Below are positions 27,101 to 38,502 of a DNA stretch of 64,000 nucleotides, one piece after another. The notes beneath the pieces are model-generated. The model did not search any database, was not told where the DNA came from, and was given only the letters and a program-made list of their open reading frames with translations. The first letter of the stretch is position 1. Each line of letters opens with the position of its first letter. Origin of the DNA: Cyclospora cayetanensis (lineage: Eukaryota > Apicomplexa > Conoidasida > Eucoccidiorida > Eimeriidae); NCBI RefSeq assembly GCF_002999335.1, contig NW_020312447.1, forward strand, positions 62,001 to 126,000, written 5' to 3'. A program made the position numbers and the translations under genes.

Positions 27101-30100
27101 GGGGAGCTGCGGCAGCAGCATATGGAGGTCCAGCAACAAAGTAATAAGCAACAGAAAGAGATTTTGAAGCTTGCACAACGTCTTGTAGTCATCCGTAGAT
27201 CTAAGGCGCAATTTGAGGCCAAGGCGGCTCGTACTGCAGTTGTAAGGACATAAATCCTTTGGGAAATTTTAGTTGCAGAAAAGCCCACCTGCATGCTTCA
27301 ACCAGCTTAAAGCTAGTGTATCATGCTGTCGTTCTAACTCTAGGTATATATGATATAGGAAAGCAAAGCAGAAGTGCTTTGGCATATATGAAAAACATGC
27401 CAATCCAAAAACACGGATAGGCTCACGCTGTACATGCTTTGTGTCTAGGCCCTTGCCGCGGCTTGTGAACACATGGAAAAGGAAAAGGATGAAAAAAACC
27501 TTCTGATGGAGCTCGTATGCACTCGTGCCACCAAGGGTTTGGAAGAGAGCAGAGACTCCCAATTGCCACCCATGGAAAGCCTGCTTCAAGATGAATCCCT
27601 CAAGTGTTCACTTGGGGCTGACAATAACCGGAGCACGAATGAGCCGGTAACTGCTCTTGTTTGAGCACTGTGCTAGTAGTGAAGGAAACAGATTTGCGTA
27701 GGGCCTTTTTTTTTAAGGTGGAGAACAAGTAGCGAACCGATCAATGGGTACCTGCGGTCCACAGGGGTCTGAGCCGCTTTGTTCTACGCAAGCTGTTGAC
27801 GATGAGAGGGCCGAAAGCGATGATTTATGCTCAATAAACGAATGCAAGTCTCTAAAAATTAACTTAAAATTTGCTTGCCAGAGCCCGGCCTTCGAATTAT
27901 GGAAAATGGCACAGGTGCCTTTATCGGGCCGTATCCTTTGTCAAAATGCTGGACTTTTAATGCTCAGGAAGGTTCTGTCACACAGGTGGGTGGGAGATAA
28001 TTTGTGCTTGTGTTCAGATCAATCTCGAAGACAATCGGCACAGGCAGACATGCACGAACAAGAGAGTTGCTCTGAGTCATCGAGTCCTACAGCCGCACAA
28101 AAACCGCCTGATTTCCTGGCAAAAAAAGAGGGCTTGAACAAACGTCTGAACACAGATCACGCCTTTGCGGAAGGTATCATTGACCTTCGAGAAGAAGCCG
28201 AACGGGGGCTTGAGCAAATGCAGACAAAAGCGTGGCTAGACTCATCTGGGCCCGAGGGTGAGAGTGAAGGTGGTGGGACCGCAGAAGACAACACGGGTGT
28301 AACACTCCCAACTTTTAACATGGATCGTGTTGAGAGCTTCCATACTGATCAGATGAACGATTTTGCGGACTGCTTCACAGTGGAGAAGCCTAAGCCACAG
28401 CATAAAGCCCAGCACTGCTCTGCTCAAGGAGGATGCTCCCGAATTGAGTGTTCACATCGTGAAATGTCACCATCTCAGATGTCGAAGAAATCACTCTTGG
28501 GTTCTGAGCCTCAGCAATGGCAGAAGGGAGGCTCAAATAATGCTCGCACTTCGTTGTGCAACAAAGGCAACGACTCTCTGCGGAGTGCAGTTCAAGACGA
28601 TGTGGTAAAATGTAGTCTCGGACGATGCAAGTACGGTTCAACATTGCAAGCCCAGAAGGATAAATGCACCATACTTGGCTTCGCTACCTCCACCTTGGCC
28701 GACAACGGCTCAATCAGCAGCATACCTCTCTGGAGACAGTTGCACCACGATGAGGTATACAATAATATTCAGTGGAGCCTTCAAGAACAACAATCCATGT
28801 ACCAGGATCAGATTATGCCTCTGCAGCAAGTGCTCACGCACCAAGGCCAGGCGGTAGCCATCGACAGAAATTGCAAAACGTGCGATTCCACTGTTGCAGA
28901 ACCAGGTGGTGGACTAGGACACCATGCGAAGCAGGAAGGGTCTGTGGAGCATGATGTTGTGTCTTGCACCAACGAAGCACTTACTGCTCCGCTGCCTGCC
29001 AAGTACAGTGACACTGAAGCAGCGTCACCTGTCAAAAGACAAATGGAACAGTTTCCCGGTCCGCCTGCAGGACCCCATTCCAGCACTGACACGCCAGCCC
29101 TTGGCGAAGCCCTTGGATCTAGTTGCATCACGGGCAATGACAGGTCATTGTCATTAGAACCAGTTCTCTCCAGCCACAATGAAGAGCTCTGGAATTCGAT
29201 TTCAGCGGCAGCACCGTCTGCTGATCTTTGTGCTAGCGCCAACAAGAATACTTCTGGAAAACTACCGTCACCTTGCTCTGTGTACCCGAGCGTCTGTAGT
29301 ACCCTGGTGGAACCATTACACCCATCCAACACAGCATCTCACAATGGAACAAGCGAACGAGGGATCATAACAATTGAACGGCTGCAACCTACCCAGAGAG
29401 CCTCTGACAGACTGAATATACAAGAGCTGCAGACGCGCCATGGGAAATGCACCAAGGTACCGGAAAAGCATATCACAACGTCGTGCTACAACTCGCAGTC
29501 GGGAGTCAAGGAGCGTACCAAGGAACACCACAAAATAGATGCCTGCAGCCTCATGGAGACGTCTGTTCAGCGAAAGTCTTGTGTTACCTCAAGTTTACTT
29601 GCTAATGTGGGTCATTCCTCAACGCATCAGCTACCCGGGGCGGAAAGAAGGAAGGGGGAAAAATGTAATGCCACCCATTTCACTGCGTGTGATCATTCGC
29701 TACAGGAAAATAATCTTACCTGCCAGGAAGGTCGACACCGTGCGTTAGAGCCATTCATGCCTCGCCGTGGAGTGCAAACACTACAAGGCCGTGTGACCCC
29801 AAAAGACGAGCACGGGCACATAAGCGAGAACGGCAGAAGCTCTTCTTTTTATGCCTGCATTAGCCCCATGCCAAGCTCACACTGCTCACTCAACACTCCG
29901 CGCTTGTCGGCTAGCGGTCATCTTCCTGCAGGAATTTGCAGCCCGCAATCACGAAAGCACTTGCTCAGGCCAGGCAGCCGTTCGAGTTCCGGGTCCATGC
30001 AGCTGAGTGTTAGTGAAGACTCACGATGTGTAACTCCACAATATCTCCCAAGTACTGTGGAATATTGTAGAGACCTCCGAAATCCTAGATTACACGGCTC

Positions 30101-31893
30101 TCCAAACAAAGGGTCTTCTCGGAGCAAACCGAGCTCCACCGATGAAGTTAAGAGCGAGAAAATCCCTGTGAGAGAAGACTACCACTCAGATTTTGATTTT
30201 TCAGAATCCCTGCCATCATTTTCTGTAGTAAATATTGCCGTACGTATTATTCAAAGGCATTGGCGACTTTACCGTGAGCGCATGACCAAAAGACAGCGAA
30301 GAAACGCCACCATGGAGCACAACACACAAAAAGGTGCCTCGCTGCAGCAAAGGTCGGCAAGGCGACCCATCTCTGGGCTGCATAGCTGCCTTGAACAGGA
30401 ACAGGACAGAGCAGCTGCAATGAAAGGAAAGGTACAAGGGGACTCGCCACCAGCACCAATGCACTTTGCCTCAGTATCTGGATTTGCCAGTGTTTCTTCA
30501 TTGCGCCCAGAACTCGCGTCAAGGGCAAGGACCAACAAAACTGACTATTATAAAGTGTTAGGGGCACAGACAAAGGCAAGCATTACTTGCAAGCATGGAA
30601 GCAACTCTGAAGATGACGAAAAGCAGATGGAAACAACCGTAGATGCCCATGGTATTTCCATAGGGCTACCCAACGCCACACCAGGAAAGAGGTCCACGGG
30701 TAGTAGGTTGCACCAAAATGCGAATAAAGCTACGCCGCCACCGCACACAAAGGCTGAATCATGTGCAGATATGAATAGAATGACAACAGTACCCCGTTTG
30801 GTAGGTAAAACCCATCACGATCATAAGGGTCCCGTACGTGGAAGCCCTGACAGCGATGTGGAGTTTGTCGCTCTACTGGAGGAAGCAGAGGCCCATCATG
30901 GAGCTAAGAGTTCCAGCTGTGAATCACGTCACAGTCATCAATGCTGCTATAAACCCCATACCGATGCTTATGGTGATGATAAGAACCGTTTGGGGTCCGC
31001 TGGAGGACACAGGAGTAGTCAACAGTCTGCAAATGTAAACGCGCAGCAGCGCTTCGTAAGCCACTCGGCAACGCCTCGAGAAGTAGAAATGCAACGCACC
31101 CAGAACCGAAATAGGAAGCTCTATACGCAAGAGGTGCTCTGTGTTGGAGATTCAGTAACCTCTGCGGAAGCGACCACCTCCGTGGTTGCTGGGTCACCAA
31201 AGCCGTTATCTGCGGAAGTATCGAGCTTGACCGGCAGTCCCCTGTTCTCGCCGTCCATCCCTCAACTACCCTTAGAAGCCTCGTGCAATCCTAGCTCGAT
31301 TTCTTTCCAATCAAAAGGCAGCAAGCCGCAGACGATCCATCCATTCCCAGCTGCCCACGACTCTCATTCCTGCAGCCCTCCTGTTTGCACTGCCGTACCA
31401 GTGCTTCCCTGTCCTATTGCAAGGCAACTCGAAGAGAACAATATTTGTCCACCAACTGCAGATCGCGGCCACTGTGCGTTGAAGCGCCAGCACGCTACCC
31501 TGGAGAGAACACGTCGACAGAAGCCTCACAGTGAGTGCACCCTTAACAGGTGCTTTCTAGTACTGAAGAAACGAAAGGAGCCACATTACCAAGAACGCTA
31601 ACTGGCTGTCACAATGCTACAATAAGCCTCCTTTACAACTGTCCCTAAGCCCAGCCAAAGTTATGCGAACTTTTCGCCAGCAGCTCTATCGCATCTAGAC
31701 CTACAACCAAAATAAGAACCGGTATACACCTCGAGTTAGTGCTGTCCTCTGCTTCTCAGCGCTCAGCAAGCCGCCTATTCCACCCAGAGATCTTTCTGCT
31801 GCTGGGCAGCACATGAAGCTTCAAAGTCGCCTCATGGAGGAAGCCCATGAGTTCCGAAGGCAGATGATCCTGCAAGCACAACGAAGCAAATAA
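18185..31893 (+). CDS. Giant coiled-coil protein with C-terminal IQ motif
   Basis: About 24 exons join in phase: 18185-18507 (with a frame break), 18572-18719, 18827-19059, 19279-19464, 19594-19701, 19825-19920, 20172-20291, 20448-20822, 20942-21085, 21245-21445, 21618-21644, 22086-22232, 22376-22459, 22602-22714, 22841-22970, 25550-25759 (tentative), 26006-26078, 26246-26310, 26417-26615, 26769-26870, 27069-27241, 27449-27646, 27765-31530 and 31760-31893 (TAA). The product is about 2,450 residues. The N-terminus (MSTSPPRCQPIQMF, then FPPDPTLIEAALAIL) is globular-looking. The middle is one long heptad coiled coil. The 3.8-kb exon encodes a Ser-rich, low-complexity half with an IQ motif, and the last exon ends in a basic helix. 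The layout suggests a calmodulin- or centrin-binding centrosomal or cortical scaffold; that is inference. The start is the first ATG in frame. A small intron inside 27765-28040 is possible. Confidence 0.75.
24310..24875 (-). pseudogene. Coding-like minus-strand remnant inside an intron
   Basis: This lies within the roughly 2.6-kb intron between 22970 and 25550 of the coiled-coil gene. Two minus-strand frames overlap near 24700: 24675-24875 (contains VPSETLELALNN) and 24545-24733 (contains TGLTVLEPTIRIEHSAIR and ends IIAALWA, stop). Read in succession they would form one protein-like stretch if a single frame change occurred near 24715. A third ORF, 24310-24513, follows. No family was recognised. 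It could be a decayed gene or retro-element fragment, or chance. Confidence 0.25.
30249..30281 (+). other. IQ motif in the coiled-coil protein
   Basis: These codons read IQRHWRLYRER, an exact fit to IQxxxRxxxxR, within a basic amphipathic helix (AVRI before it, MTKRQRR after it). IQ motifs bind calmodulin, calmodulin-like light chains or centrin-type EF-hand proteins (established knowledge). Only one copy was seen. Confidence 0.75.
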
Positions 31894-32495
31894 GCATTTG
31901 CGGGTTTAGAGTGAGTGGCCCCAGTCACCAGTCACAGCCGTATGCCCAGCATGGTACCAGCATCAGCGAAATATTTTGTAGTATTCTCTACTTCTGGTGG
32001 TATACGCACTTCTTCTTCCTGGCCTAGCCGCGGAAGTTTCCCCAACCAGATGCGTTACGGCTTATAACAAGTGAGAAGCCACGGTGTGCGCAAGCAAAAG
32101 GATGCCATGGGATATACCACGATAAAACTCTATTTTTATTTATTGGCCTTATTACATGACTCACTTTGATGGCGTAACAGCCATGCGGGAGCAGGGGCTC
32201 ACTATGGCTAGCGAACCCTGTAGGTAACTATTTAGCTCCCCACCTTTAAACCACAGTGGAAACGTGTCAAAGCTTTTCAGGATTCCTGTCTGATATAAAG
32301 CTGCCTAATTACATGTGTCAGTGTGACACTCGGGGCTGTTCTCAAAGCCATTTCTTTCGACCGCTGCAGCACTGTTTAACACTAGTTGCAAGAGCCATAT
32401 GCTGGGATACTCTGGAATCATTAATGCGTGCTAGTTGGCATTTAGGAAGTTGCATGCACTCAAGCAATAGCTAGAACGTCTACGGGCGCTTTATC

Positions 32496-34120
32496 ATGCC
32501 CATTACCACTGGAAAGTATCTGTATTGTCCCGCAGCACCCACGGTTCCAGCTATGAAACCCTGGGGAGAAGCTGCACAGGGGGCTTATGGCGTCCATGGC
32601 AGCCCAAGTGGCTTTGAAGGACTTTGTCCGAGACTTACCTTAGCAGTTTCGCATCTAGAATATCCACCTGCCACGGCCCCTCCCTATCGACACTACCAGG
32701 TGCGGTAATGGGCAGGCAATCATGGATGATCCTGCTGGACCAAACAGTGCTTGTGTTTGCTGTGAAACGGAAAATGATGAGGACATTGGGCGCACTAGAG
32801 CGACGCTACACTAAATTGGCCCAACTTGTCCACTGTGGGACAGCAATGAGGGCCACTACGTGAAAGCCTTGCGTCAGGGGTTCATGCCTACTCTTTCAAG
32901 TGGTTTACCCTTCAATGCAGAAGCATGAAGAACTTGAACATAAGGTATTTGTGGCGACCAACAAACTTAATCCTGAATCCACAGAGTCCTGTGAGCGTCT
33001 ACTCCCCCAACATAGCCAAGCCATGTAGGCAGGGCCTTCATCGGCACCACTGATGAGGCCCACAGTATCCCCATGTCAGACACTGCGAATGCAAGCCAAA
33101 TCCGGCAATTCTAGCGTTTACACGTGATGATTCGGGGCATTTTGACGCCCGAGTGCAAATAGCAAGCAACAAAGTTCCTCATCTCCCTCATTCGCTGCCT
33201 GCGCAGCCTATGGGTTCCGTCTGCCCCACGGCCGGGGCCCCCTGATTGTTGAGGAGAGCAGGCTCAGCTGCAGGACCCCCTCGATCCTTTGTGGCCTATA
33301 TTTAGTGCACATTCAGGCGCCGCTTGGCGCCGCAACGGGCAGGCCCTCGCTTCTCGCGCTTATGGCGGTGTGGGAGACCGCTACACACCGTGGGGGTTGC
33401 GGGCGACATCCCTCACCACGAGAGGTTTCTCCGCTCCATACACAACATGAAGAAACGTTGGAATATCAGGTGACTGAGCTAGGGGGCAACAGGGATCCTC
33501 CGCCAAACAATTCCCCCCTTTCCTGCGGACCACCACGGTCTCCCTCGGACTGTATGACGCTGACTGAGCACTGTGTGGACACACCGCGGAGTTCCTGGCC
33601 TCGGCTTGCGCAGAGGCAATGCCGCAGGCGTATACGCTCCCTGCGGAGTCCACGCGCTCCCCGAGAATTGCAGGACCCCCAAGCAAATGCGCGTGGCTTC
33701 TCCCCCGTGTCTTTACTACAAGACGACACTGATCACCCCGCGTGGGACAGCAGCGATGAGGTGGATGCTTTCGGCTGGGCTACGGATACGAGCTGTGGCT
33801 CAGCTAACGGGGCTTCGGCCAACATGCAGCTGAAAATGCTACACGAGGCCACTCGCTGGTTCCCTCACACAAACTTTTACGACAGTATGAAGGCCAACGC
33901 ACAGTCTGAGGTCGACAAGAAACGTGAACATAGAGATGCAGGTTCGTCTGGGCTTAACCATTTGAAACGGATGAACGTTTGTTCAAACCTGCAAGATGTA
34001 TTCAACTTTTCCAATCGTCTCTCACCTCTGTACCCGCAGATGAGGGCATACTACCAAGGGAAAACTTACCGGGATGCTAGGGACGCATCATTCGCTGCGC
34101 ACCGCATGTCAAACTGTTAA
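32496..34120 (+). CDS. Hypothetical multi-exon protein, model unresolved
   Basis: A plausible chain is 32496-32699 (ATG, Pro-rich start MPITTGKYLYCP), 32921-33024, 33317-33469 and 33628-34120 (TAA), about 317 residues with matching phases. The C-terminal exon is the best-supported part: an acidic patch (DSSDEVDAF) followed by a basic and aromatic region containing WFPHTNFYDSMKANAQ, then FNFSNRLSPLYPQM. No domain was recognised. Other frames are also open and protein-like here, for example 32700-32930, interrupted by one TAA, and 33071-33240, so the exon set may be wrong. The stop at 34118-34120 is in the same frame as the next gene's first ORF, so the two could belong to one transcript. Confidence 0.35.
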
Positions 34121-34204
34121 CATTTAGCTCGTTCACAGCATCTGGTGGTCCGGATAAGCACGCTTTACCCTTGCGTTGGTGCTTGCACCGTGTGGCCCTC
34201 GCTA

Positions 34205-37200
34205 ATGGGCTTATGCCTCGATGGGCGCTGTGCTGCGTGCGATGCTGCAGTGACCGGCAGGTTGCGTATCGGGGGGCTATTCCTTAGTGTCTTGCTCTTT
34301 ATTTGCGTCACGCAGCGGCAGAGCAATCTGGAAGAGATTCCCCTTAAGGCCCTTCAGATGGGGGGCATGAAGTTTTTAGTGTGGGCTTCTCTCTTAAGCT
34401 GCATTTGCTCCTTGCCCATCATGATCACAGATGTTGCTCTTGGTGAGACACCGCCTGCTTGCCGCTTTCCTCGTGCTTCATTGTTGATGCTACTCTACCT
34501 ACCACCATTTTGCCAGAACTCGGGGGCTCAGCGCTCGGCAAAGCAATTTATTACAGCGAGTTCAGCCGTCGTAAATGGAGGCGTATCTGTCCGTTGTGCA
34601 TGTGATGGATGCACATTCTGAAATCAACAGCATTTGGCCTAGATTCGATGCAGCGCTGATGAAAGCTTAGTTGAATTCGCGCTTTTTATGAGCATACAAG
34701 CCAGGAATAAGGCGAAAATCAGCATTTTCCCTGAGCCTGAGTATGTGGGTGTATATCAACGTGTACATTGTTTGCTAAGCATTATTTTCGATCTGTCTTG
34801 ATGTGTTGCTACATGCTTTTTCATTGTGGTTGCTGGCCGGTGTCGCATTCAGGTCAGTCCACACAGGGCTCTGTAATCACAGCCCTGAACGGCCTCGACA
34901 AGCGCCTTCGAGGGCTCGGTTTGGCCATTGCAGGCTGCAGTGCTTTGTTTGCAATTGCACAGACCTATGTGTCTTCTCTTGTAGTCCACTTCTTCTTTAC
35001 TTCAGTTGCGTCCCTCTCCAAGTGGCTGCACAACAACGACTCCCTAAAGCGCGCCTGTGTAGCTCTGTCAACTGCCGAGTAGGTTGTGACCTGGTTTTTC
35101 GGCGCTAAGGCTGTTAAAGATCTGGCCTGAACCCCAGGTGTTACCAGATTCTTTTTTCATGATCCTTGTAGCCCTGGATATCGCACCACTAAGAAGCGTG
35201 GAAAATCTTTTTCTCCGTATAGAGGCATGTGGGTTTGGTCTGGAAGGAATGTCCGAGTTGTCTGTTGCATCGGTGCAGGTGTATTGCGGACTCTCGCTGC
35301 ATAATGGGGGCTGAAAATGTCTGCCACCCTGCGCTAGAGGCGTACATCAGTGCCTCTTGGCCAAACTTTCTTACATCGACGGACACAACAACCAAAGCGT
35401 GCAACATCATTTGCTGCCTTGCCATTTGGCTTATTCTTACTTACGCTCTGACACAGGTTAGTGCCTTTCAATGTGCTCCAGTGGCTAATACCATTCTGGT
35501 GCCTTTAAGGGGTCCTCGCTTGTAGGGTCTCACATGCGAATAGACTGTGGGGTGGCTCTGCCTGAGTCAGCCGTGTACCGCTATGTGTTGGACTTCTCTT
35601 CGGTCACTAGTAGGGGGCTTTGGGGTCGAGCTAGGAGGCCGCCGCGGGTATGTGCTGGTTTCTCAGGCGCCGCGGACTTTGGGAGCCGTTGGGGCGTGTG
35701 CTTTTCCTTGTATATTTATCTTGTTGCCTGCCCTGGTGGTATTGGAGGTGTCAGCGGAGGGACAAAAACACTCTTTGCTTGATATTTTCATGCTGCCGAA
35801 CAAAACGCTTCCCTTTGAGGACGTTTATTATGTAGTTATTATGCTACCATTGCTTGTGTACATGCCTGGGGATGCAGCGGTCCTAACTGTTGCTTCCTAC
35901 GACAAACAATCTCACAATCCTATAATTATCAGCTTCTTGTGCTTTTTTGCCAAATGGTTGGTGGCATATATGTCGCTGTACCTGCTCTTCTTCGCTGAAG
36001 GACTCTCTCCGGATCCCCAAGGTGAGCTCCGTTGATGGGGTGATTTTTCTTAAGGAACGCCCTGTGTATTAGCAGTTCTGCTTTCTAGTAACTAACCCTA
36101 CGCAATCGTATAGCTCTGGTATTGTACATTTCGAGTGTAACGTGGCTTTTTGCGCACCACCAACAGCACTGCACTAAGCAGTACTCTCTTCACCCCGTCT
36201 TTTCCGCATCCATTGATTCCAGAAAGGGGTTACCCTGGATTTATTGGTGCAATTTTCTTGAACGGAGGCAAAGCCACCAGGGCTGCATTGACTGGGGAAA
36301 TTTCTATTTACAGTATGCAAGGATCGCTGAAACGTATACAATCAGTGTGAGTGTGTGCGTGCAGCATTCAGAGAGATGTTTATGCCTAAATCTCCAGACT
36401 GGATCACTTCTGGAGGGCCAGGAAGTGCTGTGTTTCCGGTTATGTGGTACGTGATTGCGCGCATGTGGCCTGCATCGTGGCTTCTTGGGTTACTTTCCTT
36501 TGCTGCAATCTTGACGCAGCGCATTTCGTCGTGCTGGTGTCTCACAATGGTCTTATGGTCTGCGCTTCATGAGATGCGTTGGCTAAAGGCCTCCCCAGTG
36601 GTCGTCAATAGGCTGAAGAGACAACAGAGCCTCTCACTGCCTCCGCTGCTTCCGGCAGCGAAGGCCGCATGCAGCAGCAGTTGTCGAGAAAAACAGGACC
36701 ATCGCCATTCAGAGGAGCAGAGTGGATTGCGCGGTTTATCCTCTGCATGCCCCGTGATAACCACTGATCTGTTTGGCCAAGAGAAGGAACAGACTGGTTT
36801 CCAAAAGACCGGCGCATGCAGAAGCACAAGAGACCGGCGATCTGGATGCACGGATGGACGGGGATCGAGCAGTGAGGCAGGAACACGGAGATCCTCCCCC
36901 CTTTCCCGCATTCTCAAGCGGACTGCTGGAGAGAAGTATGATTATGAAGATGAGGATAGGGCCTTCGCAGCACTGGAACCCCTTTTTGATGCCAAACCTG
37001 ACGCTGCTGCCGATACACTACTTTCTTGGTGGGGGGGTCCCGATATGGATGACCACAAAAAGGTTGGAGAGTCAGCGGATGGATCCGGTCGTCGCCGAAT
37101 AAGCAAGCCATTGCTAGCCTGTATAGCATATGGACCGCCTGCCATTCTATCGGCCATACTCATATCTTTCAGCCTACCCATGGACACAAAAGACGGCCCC

Positions 37201-38502
37201 CGCTTTAGGGCGTCCATGCATTACATTTTGCTGTTGAATGCAGATATTCTTCTTCGGTTGCTTTTAGGGAGTGCCAAATGTGTACATGTCGCTTGGCTGT
37301 TTGGATTTAGGGAACAGGTACAGCGGGTTGGACTGTTGCCGCTACTTGTGCTTGGTTGTGGATTGATTGCAGTGATGCTAGTGCCACTATTCCGAATCAT
37401 TTTTCCGATCGACTACTCCGACTCACTATTACTGTTGCTTGTTTTACCAGTGGTGTTCATGAGCATTGCTATTCTAATTGTCACACTGCAGACGGCAGTT
37501 AATCTCCGTGACATCCTTGCTGAAGGAAAGGGCCCCCAGAGGCCGAAGAGGGGCAGCCAAGGGAGTCGGCGTTCCTGGAAAGGGCTTCACCGTTCTGGGG
37601 CCAGAAGCTTGTCACACCCCCGGATTCTCCCCATGCTTCCCCGCGTTGTAAATTCTGCATGTAACTCAAGGGAAGAGCATTTCTTACGCAGTAGGAGCTT
37701 ACGGGTAGAGCGACTTTCTTGGAGGCCCCGATTCATCGCCTCCACCCTTCCATTCAAGCAGAAGCTATACAAACAGGCCCACAACACAGCGGAAAGAGAG
37801 AGCATGAGTGATTCGAGATGCGTGCGACACGGGAACCGCCGCATACGCCGAGCGGGGTCTGTGCTGCAGTTGTTCCTACGACTTCTCAAGAGCAACCTTT
37901 ACTGGACGCTTATCGGAAACGTGGAAATCCTTCGGGCCAACCTTAATATGGCACTCTCTGGGTGCCCCACAAAGCCGATCCCAATGATATGGGGCTGGCT
38001 CTTGAAGTTTGTGGCAACTCCCTGGTTGTTGTTGGACTTTATGGAACATTTGAATGGCAGCCTTCCAAAGATTATCGGAAGCATCGAAGGCCCAAGGGGT
38101 TTAACGGCATCTGTCTTGCTTGTGTGGATTGTAGTTGTTTTAGGCATCATATTGTGGGGTAAGCCAGCTCTCCGCTTATCTGCAAGCTAAACCCCAGCAA
38201 GGCAACCAGGTCGTGGAATTCATTGTAGCGACCATCTGCGTCAAATTTTGTCGTAAAAGCTCTCCACTATACCTGCCTCTTACTACCATAAGATGTGTTT
38301 CTCTGTTCTGCGAACTACAGGGGCGCTTTTCCCAGATGCTTTGGAACCCTTGTTGCCCCTCCGTACATTGGATTTTCCCCGCTGCTGGGTGCCTAGGGTT
38401 TCTTTCCGTTGGCGGCTATCCCTATTCGATGACATCAATCCTAAGTTCTTCAGTAGGGTATCCCATTCTCGTATACGTCGCACTGGCTCTCCTGGACGCT
38501 AA
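34205..38502 (+). CDS. Multi-spanning membrane protein, family not recognised
   Basis: Exons that join in phase are 34205-34442, 34853-35078, 35279-35456, 35526-35647 (entry phase unresolved), 35748-36021, 36223-36346, 36372-38158 and 38321-38502 (TAA). About ten to twelve hydrophobic helices are visible, for example IGGLFLSVLLFICV, FLVWASLLSCICSLPIMI, IAIWLILTYAL-like and LLVLGCGLIAVMLVPLF segments, and a last one near 38105-38158 (VLLVWIVVVLGIILWG). Large hydrophilic loops rich in Arg, Ser and Lys sit at about 36590-37090 and 37510-37860. It is therefore an integral membrane protein, perhaps a transporter, channel or scaffold; no signature motif was seen. The ATG at 34205 is the first in frame, but the frame is open back to 34121. 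The intron at 36347-36371 would be only 25 bases long. Confidence 0.6.

Noticed and set aside
28808..29332. Minus-strand 174-residue ORF
   Set aside because: It lies opposite the long, splice-supported coiled-coil/IQ exon and has no motif or splice partners.
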